DNA of 64,000 nt, taken from positions 142,132,744 through 142,196,743 of the forward strand of contig NC_058521.1 of NCBI RefSeq assembly GCF_904849725.1, given 5' to 3'. The notes under the pieces were generated by a model, which ran no database searches, was not told where the DNA came from, and saw only the letters and a list, made by a program, of their open reading frames with translations. The position numbers and the translations under genes were made by a program. This DNA comes from Hordeum vulgare subsp. vulgare. Lineage: Eukaryota > Streptophyta > Magnoliopsida > Poales > Poaceae. Positions within the stretch are counted from its first letter, which is position 1. Every line of letters starts with the position of its first letter. This document shows, piece after piece, positions 1-11,000 of the stretch.

Positions 1-2
1 TC

Positions 3-968
3 ATATGCCAACTATATGTTGATGATATCATTTTTGGTTCTCCTAACATTTCTTTCAATGAAGAATTTGCTGCACTAATGACCGAGAAATCTGAGATGTC
101 CATGATGGGAGAGTTGAAGTTCTTCCCCAGATTCGAGATTAAACAAGGCTTAGAAGGGACCTTCACCAAAAAAGCCAAGTACACTCAAGACATGCTCAAA
201 AGGTTCGAGCTTGAAGATGTCAAGCCGGTCAAGTTCCCCATGTCAACAAGATGCAAGCTTGACAGTGATCCCAATGGTAAAGCAGTGGATCAAAAGGTAT
301 ATCGCTCCATGATTGGATCCCTCCTTTACCTTTGTGCATCTAGACCAGATATTATGTTGAGTGTAGGGATCTGTGCACAGTTTCAATCCGCACCAAAAGA
401 AAGTCATTATATGGCTGTTAAGCGAATCTTTCGATATTTGGCTCATACCCTAAACTTTGGTCTATGGCATCCCAAAGGAGCAAACTTCAACCTAGTGGGC
501 TATTCTGACTCAGACTGGGCAGGAGATTGTGTGGAGAGGAAGTCAACTTCTGGGGGATGCCAATTCCTTGGTTGCTCACTGGTAAGTTGGTCTTCAAAGA
601 AGCAGAATTGTGTCTCACTATCATCCAACGAAGCTGAGTATGTGGCAGCTGCAAGTTGTTGTGCACAGTTGCTATGGATGAGGCAAACTTTAAAGGATTA
701 CAGTGTCACTTGTGACAAAGTGCCTCTTCTATGTGACAATCAAAGTGCTATCAAGATTTCCCTCAACCCGGTGCAACATAGCAAGACCAAGCATATTGAT
801 ATTCGCCATCACTTCATTCGTGAACATATCAAGCTTGGTGATATTGAGGTTCACTTCATCCACACTGAAGAGCAACTTGCAGATATTTTCACTAAGCCCC
901 TAGATGAAGCAAGGTTCCGGGAGTTAAGGCATGAGCTAAATATCATTGATTCAAGTAATGTGGATTGA
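3..968 (+). CDS. pol: Sirevirus pol, C-terminal part: reverse transcriptase end and RNase H (partial at window start)
   Basis: The frame is open from base 3 to a TGA at 966-968, about 321 residues. The reverse-transcriptase catalytic motif YVDD is encoded at 18-29, so only the palm end and later regions are present. RNase H follows, with acidic residues in SDSDWAGD (from about 504), a SSNEAEY block (about 622-645) and CDNQSAIK (about 733). The end carries the Copia signature ADIFTKPL (about 880-903). Reverse transcriptase copies the element RNA and RNase H removes the RNA strand; both act in virus-like particles in the cytoplasm. No frameshift or premature stop is visible here. The clade call rests on the env-like gene and LTR downstream. 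Confidence 0.92.
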   Translation: MCQLYVDDIIFGSPNISFNEEFAALMTEKSEMSMMGELKFFPRFEIKQGLEGTFTKKAKYTQDMLKRFELEDVKPVKFPMSTRCKLDSDPNGKAVDQKVYRSMIGSLLYLCASRPDIMLSVGICAQFQSAPKESHYMAVKRIFRYLAHTLNFGLWHPKGANFNLVGYSDSDWAGDCVERKSTSGGCQFLGCSLVSWSSKKQNCVSLSSNEAEYVAAASCCAQLLWMRQTLKDYSVTCDKVPLLCDNQSAIKISLNPVQHSKTKHIDIRHHFIREHIKLGDIEVHFIHTEEQLADIFTKPLDEARFRELRHELNIIDSSNVD

Positions 969-1354
969 AGCTAGGCACTTTGCACCTCACTATGTATTAG
1001 ATCTTGTTCTAGATTTAGGCATGGACATAGGGGGAGTGTTGTTCTCTCAATGAACTTTCCCTCCCCCATTATGCATAAATTGATCAAGTCTTTCACTTTA
1101 GCCATTACTAAATGGCACTTGTGCCTCAAAGACGAGCGTTGGTCATGAACCCTAGGATAATTCTTTGCGGTGTCATACCTTTGCCTCAAACATAGGTGGC
1201 CTCGGCCACCTCCCCCACCTTTCTCTCATATGGAAGAAAGGATACAAAATGACTAGTCAGTATATCTTGCTGGTGCTATCTTTTTATTACACTGACTAGT
1301 CGTTGACCACGTCTTTTTCATGGATCCTATGTCTCGTTGTGCCATTTTGAGCGT
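969..1354 (+). other. Sirevirus 1 spacer between pol and the env promoter array
   Basis: Non-coding. It includes a purine run, catagggggagtg, near 1025-1037 that resembles the extra polypurine tracts known from Sireviruses. I see no credible frame here. Confidence 0.6.
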
Positions 1355-1630
1355 TAGTACTGCTAGGGGTAGCGGTACTACCGCCAGGACCGGAGCGGTA
1401 CTACCGCCAGGGGTAGCGGTACTACCGCGAGGACCCCAGCGGTACTACCGCCAGGGATAGCGGTACTACCGCCAGGACCCCAGTCTACCATGACTTGACT
1501 AGGGCTTGTAGGGATGTCTCAAGGGGGAGCGGTACTACTGTCAGGACCCCAGCGGTACTACCGTTACAGGCAGCGGTACTACCGCTAGGTCAGCGGTACC
1601 ATCGCTAGGACCTCGGCGGTACTACCGCTG
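1355..1630 (+). repeat. Array of short palindromes (AGCGGTACTACCGCT-like), about ten copies
   Basis: About ten imperfect copies of a 15 bp near-palindrome, AGCGGTACTACCGCT, occur here, separated by short spacers such as aggacccc or agggg. They form two blocks broken by a unique stretch near 1474-1525. Each copy could fold into a hairpin or bind a dimeric factor. The array stops about 20 bp before the TATA box at 1648. The same palindrome occurs in the intron downstream and, reverse-complemented, in the LTR just before the LTR TATA box. Sireviruses are known for palindromic repeats in their non-coding regions; a promoter role is my inference. Confidence 0.85.
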
Positions 1631-1647
1631 GCCCGTACCCCTTGGGC

Positions 1648-1656
1648 TATATAAAG
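1648..1656 (+). promoter_or_regulatory. TATA box of an internal promoter for the env-like gene
   Basis: TATATAAAG lies just after the palindrome array and is followed by a pyrimidine-rich leader. There is no ATG from here to 1812, and that first ATG sits in a good plant context (gccATGG). The position fits transcription starting about 30 bp downstream. This is inferred from sequence only. Confidence 0.6.
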
Positions 1657-1811
1657 GAGGGGGAGCCCGTTTTTTCTTCCATCTTCCTTCTTCCTCGTGG
1701 CTCTTCCTTCCTCTACCCCGAACTCCCCCCATTTGGATCTCTATTTGCGGAGCCCCTTCTCTCCCTTGAGTTGGAGGGTTTGCTCCACTCCTCCTTCCTC
1801 CATCAAGTGCC

Positions 1812-3850
1812 ATGGACACCGGTAAAGCTCCTCCCTTTATTCTCTTGATTGATGTTTTCTTGTTCTAGGGTTAGGAGCTTGGTGATTTGGATCCATGGCT
1901 ATGGTTTGTGCTTTGTTCTTGGATGGAACGAAGGAGATATTCTAGGGGAGTGTAGGTCCTATGATTCATTGCTTTTATCTTGAGATGCCCTATGTTCTTC
2001 ATGTTTTAGATCAAGTACTTTTTCTCTTATTTTGGATTAGATCTAAAACTTGAATCCTCTTGACTAGGCATGTCTCTATCTAGATGTTCTTGAGGTCCTC
2101 ATGTGATTAGGGCTATGGTGGTTCTTGTAGTGATTCTATGCAGTAGCCATGGCCCTCGTAAATCCAATCTAGCCGTTCTTATGGGTCTTTCTCTATTCAG
2201 ATCTGAAAGTCAACCCCCCCTAGCGGTACTACCGCCAGCCTGGCGGTACTACCGCTAGGACCCCAGCGGTACTATCGCGAGGGGTAGCGGTACTACCACT
2301 AGGACCCCAGCGGTACTACCGCCAGGGGTAGCGGTACTACCGCCAGGACGATATTTTTTCGCTTTGTTTGGAAATGTGAGTTTATTCTTATGCTTCTTTT
2401 TGCTCATTGCCTTGACTCCTCCTGTTGCTGTTTTTCGGTGTGTATCTTGTGTGTCATAGGTGGTGCTCGCCGCTTGAATCCCCCGCGGGACACCCAACCG
2501 AAGCAGCATCGCACTCCAGATGCTCCAGAGGGCTCCGCCACTTCCGGTCTGAATCCCAAAAATAAGTCTTTCAAGAAGACATCTCACAAGACCAAGGGGA
2601 TCAACGTTCGCAATATGCCCCCTAAGGAGTTTCTACGGTTCCGCACCCGCAATCACTATCTAGAAGAGAAGGCTCAGATCAAGAATGTTGAGCATGTTTG
2701 GTCACGGGATCACTTCATGATCTATCGCGGCATCATCAAGCACTTCAAGAAGATGTTTGTTCCAGTACAGTGGATTGACTTTGCTCACCTTCAGCGGAAC
2801 CCGGATTACTTTGGTGAGGCTATCTCTTTGATTGACAAGCTTGGCATTAAGGAAATCATCACTTTCAAGCGCGACTTTGATCCAGATGTTGTCGCCCAAT
2901 TCTATGTCACTGTTCACTTTGCACCTGATGACGAGCCCACCATGACTTGGATGACCGGTACTCAGAAGATGACAGGTTCCTGGTCAGAATTCATGAAGCT
3001 TCTCAAGGTCGACTTTCAGGGAGATGAAACTCCTCTTGGGTTGCGTCCTCATGCTCCATCTTCATCTACTGCCACCCCCAAGGACAGGTTGCAACAACTT
3101 TATGTGAAGAAAGGCGTGCTCCCCAAGCATCTGGATATCATGCATCGGATCTTCCGCAACACTCTCTTTCCTCGCATTGGCAACTTTGACGAGGTGCATG
3201 GTCATCTAGCTGAGATGCTTCTGCTCTGTGAGGAGGCTAAGACTAAGGAATCTGCCCCTCTCGATATTGCCCACGTGATGTTCAATGAGCTCTGGAACTG
3301 CATCATGAACCGCAAGGTTCCCATCTACGGGCCCTACTTGTTTGCCTATATTCGCCAGAGGTGGCACGAAGTCTATCTGATCGATGAGTTCCCTATTCAG
3401 GCTGATTACTTTGTGCATGATCCTATCAAGCTCCGTATCAAAAACAAATGGGCCAACCCATCCACTTCGTCTCAGCACATGGACACTGACACACAGACTG
3501 CTGCTGAAGGAGGCCCCGCTTCTCAGTCCCGCTCTTCTGCTATGCCATCTTGGGCAGTGAAACTGAAGGATAAAATGAAGACTCTCTTCTGTATGCAGGC
3601 CAAGGGACAGTATCAGTCTCATGTGGCCCAGAAGGAGAACCGTCAGAGGCACAAGCGTGTCTTGAGGACACTTGATGTTGATATCTCCAACAACTCAGAG
3701 GACGACATCACTCCAGAGTCTGATTGGATGCGGGCTCAAGGTTATCAGTGGTGTGATGCAGAGGAGGAGGCGTCTGAGGAGGACAATGAGGAGGAGCAGG
3801 ACGATCCGGATGCCACGGACGAGTCTGGGGCTGATGAGGATGCGGAGTGA
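1812..3850 (+). CDS. env-like: Sirevirus envelope-like protein (predicted two-exon gene)
   Basis: Predicted exons are 1812-1821 and 2460-3850. The first ATG after the internal TATA box reads M-D-T-G and runs into a GTAAAG donor. The acceptor TCATAG ends at 2459 after a long pyrimidine tract, and joining them keeps the frame, giving 466 residues that begin MDTGGARRLNPP. Read unspliced from 2390, the frame has a hydrophobic, signal-peptide-like N terminus, which I think is just the translated pyrimidine tract. The body matches the 'putative plant transposon protein' domain of Sirevirus env-like genes. The last 60 or so residues are strongly acidic, rich in E and D. I see no transmembrane segment in the spliced product, so a true envelope role is doubtful. 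Function is unknown. The frame is intact. Confidence 0.72.
1822..2459 (+). other. Predicted intron of the env-like gene
   Basis: It starts GTAAAG and ends TTGTGTGTCATAG, with a T-rich tract before the acceptor. Length is 638 nt. It carries a second cluster of the same palindromes near its 3' end. The splice sites are predicted from consensus and frame continuity only. Confidence 0.55.
2219..2350 (+). repeat. Second palindrome array, inside the predicted intron, about six copies
   Basis: Six imperfect copies of AGCGGTACTACCGC sit in tandem about 20 bp apart, in the same orientation as the upstream array at 1355-1630. They end about 110 bp before the predicted splice acceptor. Confidence 0.8.
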
Positions 3851-4153
3851 CCACGTGTATCGTTAGGTGTGCCCCTTTTTGGTGTCTTGTGCCAAAGGGG
3901 GAGAGAGTCTAGGAGCTGGATTTGCGCTTTGCTTTAGCTTTGCTTATCTTTATCGTGTTTGCTTTGAACTTGGTTTGCTCTAATCTGCTATCTTTGCTTT
4001 GTGTGATGTGAGACTTGGACTAGCGTGAGACTTATTTCTATCATATGCTGTGAGTCATATGCTCCTTAATTTTCTCTACCACTATCTTTATGTTCACATG
4101 CTATTCACTGTGCAAATCCAGTATTGTCATCAATCCACCAAAAAGGGGGAGAT
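3851..4153 (+). other. Sirevirus 1 3' untranslated region with polypurine tracts
   Basis: There is no gene here. Two purine tracts are visible: aaagggggagagag near 3894-3907, and aaaaagggggagat at 4139-4152 directly before the 3' LTR. The second is the likely plus-strand primer site. Repeated tracts upstream of the 3' LTR are a recognised Sirevirus feature. Confidence 0.75.
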
Positions 4154-4474
4154 TGTTAGGGCATATTTTATGCCTAAGTAATTTTGGTGATTGATGACAG
4201 TACCGCAAAGGACTAATCGTGTGTGTTGAGATTTCAGAGAACCCATGTCAACGGCACAAGACGACTCGCCCCCCTTCCATGGAACAGAAGCACGGTGTAC
4301 TCTACGATTCTCTTTCTTTGAGTCATAGGAACGCTGTACTATTAAGAGGGGACACGTAGTGGAAAGGTTTGGGTGGAATCAATTTTGCACGCACATACTT
4401 TATATCCTTTTCCTTTCCTTGCAACTTTGGAGTGGCTCCCGCCTATGGTTTATCTCCTCTAAGCAAAAAGGTCT

Positions 4475-4750
4475 CCCAGCGGTAGTACCGCTGGAGCTGG
4501 CGGTAGTACCGCTCGCCCTAGCGGTAATACCACTAGTGCTGGCGGTAGTACCGCCCTTGGTCAGCGGTAGTACCTCTCCAGGAACTTAGTACCGCCTTCC
4601 TAGCGGCTGTACTTCGTCGGACTTTTTGCGAAGACTTTCTTGGCGGTGGTTGGACCGGTAGTGCATCTGCACTACTAGGGGCCCAGCGGTAGTACCGCTG
4701 CAGCCAGCGGTAGTACCGCTGGAGTGCCAGCGGTAGTACTGCTAGGCTCG
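4475..4750 (+). repeat. Palindrome array in the Sirevirus 1 LTR, about eight copies
   Basis: Copies read AGCGGTAGTACCGCT, the reverse complement of the unit found upstream of the env-like gene. About eight copies, some eroded, sit in two blocks around a unique stretch (about 4600-4680). The array ends about 40 bp before the LTR TATA box. Confidence 0.83.
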
Positions 4751-4786
4751 GGCTGTGAGTGGGAAAACGGTTGGATTCCCCCCCAC

Positions 4787-4793
4787 TATATAA
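4787..4793 (+). promoter_or_regulatory. LTR TATA box of Sirevirus 1
   Basis: TATATAAGG follows the palindrome array and a C-run, and precedes a pyrimidine-rich region. It is the expected core promoter of the U3 region. Confidence 0.7.
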
Positions 4794-4965
4794 GGGGTTC
4801 TTCTTGCTCTAGAACCCTACCTTTGACCCTCCCAAGCTCCATTGTTGCTCCCTAAGCTCAAAACTGCCCGATCTCTCTCCCTAGCCAATCAAACTTGTTG
4901 ATTCTTTAGAGATTGGTTGAGAAGGCTCAGATCTACACTTCCACCAAGAGAAAAGTTGATTCCCT

Positions 4966-6799
4966 TGTTGGAATTATGCCCTAGAGGCAATAATAAATAC
5001 AATCATTATTATAATTCCTGTATCAAGATAATCGTTTATTATCCATGCTATAATTGTATTGAATGAAGACTTATATACATGTGTGGATACATAGACAAAA
5101 CATTGTCCCTAGCAAGCCTCTAGTTGGCTAGCCAGTTAATCAAAGATAGTCAGGGTCTTCTGATTATGTACAAGGTGTTGTTGCTTGATAACTGGATCAC
5201 GTCATTAGGAGAATCACGTGATGGACTAGACCCAAACTAATAGACGTAGCATGTTGATTGTGTCATTTTGTTGCTACTGTTTTCTGCGTGTCAAGTATTT
5301 GTTTCTATGACCATGAGATCATATAACTCACTGACACCGGAGGAATTCTTTGTGTGTATCAAACGTCGCAACGTAACTGGGTGACTATAAAGATGCTCTA
5401 CAGGTATATCCGAAGGTGTTCGTTGAGTTAGTATGGATCGAGACTGGGATTTGTCACTCCGTGTGACGGAGAGGTATCTCGGGGCCCACTCGGTAATACA
5501 ACATCACACACAAGCCTTGCAAGCAATGTGACTTAGTGTAAGTTGCGGGATCTTGTATTACGGAACGAGTAAAGAGACTTGCCGGTAAACGAGATTGAAA
5601 AAGGTATGCGGATACTGACCATCGAATCTCGGGCAAGTAACATACCGAAGGACAAAGGGAATGACATACGGGATTATATGAATCCTTGGCACTGAGGTTC
5701 AAACGATAATATCTTCGTAGAATATGTAGGATCCAATATGGGCATCCAGGTCCCGCTATTGGATATTGACCAAGGAGTCTCTCGGGTCATGTCTACATAG
5801 TTCTCGAACCCGCAGGGTCTGCACACTTAAGGTTCGACGTTGTTTTATGCGTATTTGAGTTATATGGTTGGTTACCGAATGTTGTTTGGAATCCCGGATG
5901 AAATCACGGATGTCACGAGGGTTTCCGGAATGGTCCGGAAACGAAGATTGATATATAGGATGACCTCAGTTGATTACCGGAAGGTTTTCGGAGTTACCGG
6001 GAATGTGCCGGGAATGACAAATGGGTTCCAGGTGTTCACCGGGGGGGGGGGGACCCACCCCGGGGAAGCCCATAGGCCTTGGGGGTGGCGCACCAGCCCT
6101 TGGTGGGCTGCTGGGACAGCCCAAGAAGGCCCTATGCGCCAAAGGATAAGAAATCAAAGAGAAAGGAAAAAAAGGGGAGGTGGGAAAGGAGAGAAGGACT
6201 CCACCTTCCAAACCTAGTTGGATTCGGTTTGGAAGGGGAGGACTTCCCCCCTTGGCTCGGACGACCCCCTTGGGGCTCCTTGAGCCTCAAGGCAAGGCCC
6301 CTCCCCTCCCTCCTATATATAGTGGTGTTTTAGGGCTGATTTGACACAACTTTTGCCACGGCAGCCCTACCACATACCTCCACGGTTTTACCTCTAGATC
6401 GCGTTTCTGCGGAGCTCGGGCGGAGCCCTGCCGAGATCAGATCACCACCAACCTCCGGAGCGCCGTCACGTTGCCAGAGAACTCATCTACCTCTCCGTCT
6501 CTCTTGCTGGATCAAGAAGGCCGAGATCATCGCCGAGCTGTACGTGTGCTGAACGCGGAGGTGCCGTCCGTTCGGCACTAGATCATGGGACGGATCGCAG
6601 GACGGTTCGTGGGACGGTTCGCGGGGCGGATCGAGGGACGTGAGGACATTCCACTACATCAACCGCGTTCACTAACGCTTCTGCTGTGCGATCTACAAGG
6701 GTACGTAGATCGGAAATCCCCTCTCGTAGATGGACATCACCATGATAGGTCTTCGTGCGCGTAGGAAATTTTTTGTTTCCCATGCGACGTTCCCCAACA
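4966..6799 (+). repeat. 5' LTR of element A
   Basis: It begins TGTTGGAATTATGCCC and ends TTCCCCAACA. A TATA-like run, cctatatatag, lies near 6311-6321. A G-run near 6041-6051 differs in length from the 3' copy. Confidence 0.93.
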
Positions 6800-6800
6800 G

Positions 6801-6813
6801 TGGCATCATGAGC
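6801..6813 (+). other. Primer-binding site of element A
   Basis: tggcatcatgagc starts one base after the LTR. It is a variant of TGGTATCAGAGC, the site complementary to initiator tRNA-Met used by this superfamily. Confidence 0.7.
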
Positions 6814-8054
6814 TAGGTTCATGCGTAGATGTCTTCTCGAGTAGAACAAAAAAGTTTTTGTGGGCGGTGATGTGCGTTTTGCTGCCCTCCTTAGTCTTTT
6901 CTTGATTCCGTGGTATTGTTGGATTGAAGCGGCTTGGACCGACATTACTCGTACGCTTACAAGATACTGGTTTCATCGCTATGAGTAACCCCGTTGCTCA
7001 AAGATGACTGGCAAGTGTCGGTTTCTCCAACTTTAGTTGAATCGGATTTGACCGAGGAGGTCCTTGTATAAGGTTGAATAGCAATTCATATATCTCCGTT
7101 GTGGTGTTTGCGTAAGTAAGATGCGATCCTACTAGATACCCATGGTCACCACGTAAAACATGCAACAACAAAATTAGAGGACGTCTAACTTGTTTTTGCA
7201 GGGTATGCTTGTGATGTGATATGGCCAACGATGTGATGTGATATATTGGATGTATGAGATGATCATGTTGTAATAGATAATATCGACTTGCACGTCGATG
7301 GTACGGCAACCGGCAGGAGCCATAGGGTTGTCTTTAAACTAACGTTTGTGCTTGCAGATGCGTTTACCATTTTGCTAGGATGTAGCTTTAGTAGTAATAG
7401 CATGAGTAGCACGACAACCACGATGGCGACACGTTGATGGAGATCATGGTGTGGCACCGGTGACAAGAAGATCGTGCCGGTGCTTTGGTGATGGAGATCA
7501 AGGAGCACGTGATGATGGCCATATCATGTCACTTATGAATTGCATGTGATGTTAATCCTTTTATGCACCTTATTTTGCTTAGAACGACGGTAGCATTATG
7601 AGGTGATCTCTCACTAAAATTTCAAGACGAAATTGTGTTCTCCCCGACTGTGCACCGTTGCTATAGTTCGTCGTTTCGAGACACCACGTGATGATCGGGT
7701 GTGATAGACTCAACGTTCACATACAACGGGTGCAAAACAGTTGCACAAGCGGAACACTCAGCTTCAGCTTGACGAGCCTAGCATGTGCAGACATGGCCTC
7801 GGAACACATGAGACCGAAAGGTTGATCATGAATCATATAGATGATATGATTAGCATAGGGATGCTTACCACTGAAACTATACTCAACTCACGTGATGATC
7901 GGACTTGAGCTAGTGTAAGTGGGTCATGAACCACTCAAATGACTAAAGAGATGTACTTTTTGAGTGGGAGTTTAGCAAGTAATTTGATTAAGTTAAACTC
8001 TAATTATCTTGAACATAGTCTAAGTCCACTTTGAATATATTTGTGTTGTAGATC
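6814..8054 (+). other. Untranslated leader of element A
   Basis: About 1.24 kb without a supported frame lies between primer site and gag start. A long leader is normal for BARE/Angela elements and would hold packaging and dimerisation signals. I cannot place those signals. Confidence 0.7.
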
Positions 8055-11000
8055 ATGGCTCACGCGACAGTCACCCTGAATTTTAATACGTTCCTAGAGA
8101 AAGCTAAGTTGTAAGATGATGGAAGCAACTTTGTAGACTGGGCTCGTAATCTTAAGTTGATCCTACAAGCTGGGAAGAAGGATTATGTCCTTAATGCTGC
8201 GCTAGGAGATGAACCACCCGCTACGGCTGACCAGGATGTTAAGAACGCTTGGTTAACACGTAAGGAGGAGTACTCAGTAGTTCAATGTGCAGTCTTGTAT
8301 GGCTTAGAACCGGGACTTCAACGTCGCTTTGAGCGTCATGGAGCATATGAGATGTTCTAGGAGTTGAAGTTCATCTTTCAGAAGAACGCCCGGATCGAGA
8401 GGTATGAGACCTCCGATAAATTCTATGCTTGCAAGATGGAGGAGAATTCGTCTGTCAGTGAACATGTGCTCAAAATGTCTGGGTACTCAAACCGTCTAGC
8501 TGAGCTGGGGATTGAACTCCCGCAAGAGGCTATTACTGACAGAATCCTTCAATCACTGCCGCCAAGCTATAAGGGCTTTGTGTTGAACTACAACATGCAA
8601 GGGATGAACAAGTCACCCAGTGAGTTGTTTGCGATGCTGAAAGTCGCAGAGTCTGAACTCCGTAAAGAGCATCAAGTGTTGATGGTGAATAAGACCACTA
8701 GTTTCAAGAGAAACGGCAAAGGCAAGAAGGGTAATTCAAAGAAGAGCGGCAAGCCTGTGGCCAATCCGACGAAGAAACCCAAAGCTGGACCTAAGCGTGA
8801 AACAGAGTGCTACTATTGCAAGGGTATGGGTCACTTAAAGCTCAACTGCCCCAAGTATCTGGCTAAGAAGAAGGCGGCCAAAGAAAAATCAGGTATATTT
8901 GATATACATGTTATTGATGTGTACTTAACCGGCTCTCGTAGTAGTGCCTGGGTATTCGATACCGGTTCTGTTGCTCATATTTGCAACTCGAAACAGGAAC
9001 TGCGGAATAGGCGAACGCTGGCGAAAGATGAAGTGACGATGCACGTAGGAAATGGTTCCAAGGTTGATGCAATCGCCGTCGACACAGTTTCACTTCAGTT
9101 ACCATCAGGATTAATTATGAACTTGAATAATTGTTATTTAGTGCCTACGTTGAGCATGAATATTATATCTGGATCTTGTTTATTGCGAGACGGTTACTCT
9201 TTTAAGTCAGAGAATAATGGTTGTTCTATTTCTATGAGTAACATCTTTTATGGTCATGCACCCAATGTGAGATGATTGTTCATATTGAATTTTGATAGTG
9301 ATACACATATACATAACACTGAGACCAAAAGAGTTAGAGTTAACAATGATAGCGCCATATTTTTGTGGCACTGCCGCTTAGGTCGTATTGGTGTAAAGCG
9401 CATGAAGAAACTCCATGTCGATGGACTTTTGGAGTCACTTGACTTTGATTCACTTGACACGTGCGAACCATGCCTCATGGGCAAGATGACTAAAACTCTG
9501 TTCTTCGGAACAATGGAGCGTGCCAGTGACTTGTTGGAAATCATACATACCGATGTGTGTGGTCCAATGAGCGTAGAGGCACGCGGCGGATATCGTTATT
9601 TTCTCACCTTCACTGACGATTTGAGTAGATATGGTTATGTCTACTTAATGAAGCACAAGTCTGAAACATTTGAAAAGTTCAAGCAATTTCAGAGTGAAGT
9701 TGAAAATCGTCGTAACAAGAAGATCAAGTTCCTACGGTCTGATCGTGGGGGTGAATATCTGAGTTTCGAGTTTGGTGCTCACTTAAGACAATGTGGAATT
9801 GTTTCACACTTGACACCGCCTGGAACACCACAACGTAATGGTGTGTCCGAATGTCGTAATCGTACTTTATTAGAGATGGTGCGATCTATGATGTCTCTTA
9901 CCGATTTGCCGTTATCGTTTTGGGGTTATGCATTAGACACGGCTGCATTCACTTTAAATAGGGCACCATCAAAATCCGTTGAGACGACACCATACGAACT
10001 GTGGTATGGCAAAAGGCCAAAGTTGTCGTTTCTTAAAGTTTGGGGATGTGATGCTTATGTCAAAAAGCTTCAGCCTGAAAAGCTGGAACCCAAAGCGGAA
10101 AAGTGCGTCTTCATAGGTTACCCAAAAGAGACAGTTGGGTACACCTTCTATCTCAAATCCGAGGGCAAAGTGTTTGTTGCTAAAAATGGAGCTTTTCTCG
10201 AGAAGGAGTTTCTCTCGAGAGAATTGAGTGGGAGGAAGATAGAACTTGATGAGGTTGTCGAACCTCTCATCCCTCTAGATGGTGGCGCAGGGCAAGGGGA
10301 AACCTCTGTCGTTGCGACGCCGGTTGAGGAGGAAGTTAATGATGATGATCATGAAACTCCGGTTCAAGTTCCTGTCGAACCACGCAGGTCGACGAGACCA
10401 CGTGCTGCTCGAGAGTGGTACGGTAATCCCGTTTTGTCAATCATGTTGTTAGACAACAATGAACCTGCAAATTATGAAGAAGCAATGGTGGGCCCAGATT
10501 CCAACAAATGGCTGGAGGCCATGAAGTCCGAGATAGGATCCATGTATGAAAACAAAGTGTGGACTTTGGAAGTACTACCTGAGGGTCGCAAGGCTATTCA
10601 GAACAAATGGATCTTTAAGAAGAAGACGGACGCTGACGGCAATGTGACCGTTTATAAAGCTCGACTTGTGGCAAAGGGTTTTTCACAAGTTCAAGGAGTT
10701 GACTACGATGAGACATTCTCACCCGTAGCGATGCTTAAGTACGTCAGAATCATGTTAGCAATAGCTGCATTTTTCGATTATGAAATATGGCAGATGGATG
10801 TCAAAACGGCGTTCCTTAACGGTTTACTTAAGGAAGAGTTGTATATGATGCAACCCGAAGGTTTTGTCGATCCTAAGAATGCTGACAAGGTATGCAAGCT
10901 CCAGAGATCCATTTATGGACTGGTGCAAGCATCTCGGAGTTGGAACAAACGTTTTGATGAGGTGATCAAAGCATTTGGGTTTATACAAGTGGTTGGAGAA

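Noticed and set aside
2390..2459. Signal-peptide-like start of the env-like frame (MLLFAHCLDSS...)
   Set aside because: It coincides with a pyrimidine tract and splice acceptor; the spliced start at 1812 keeps the frame and has a better context.
5454..5702. Minus-strand frame (82 codons) repeated at 12576-12824
   Set aside because: Conserved only because it lies in both LTRs of element A; antisense to the LTR, no protein features.
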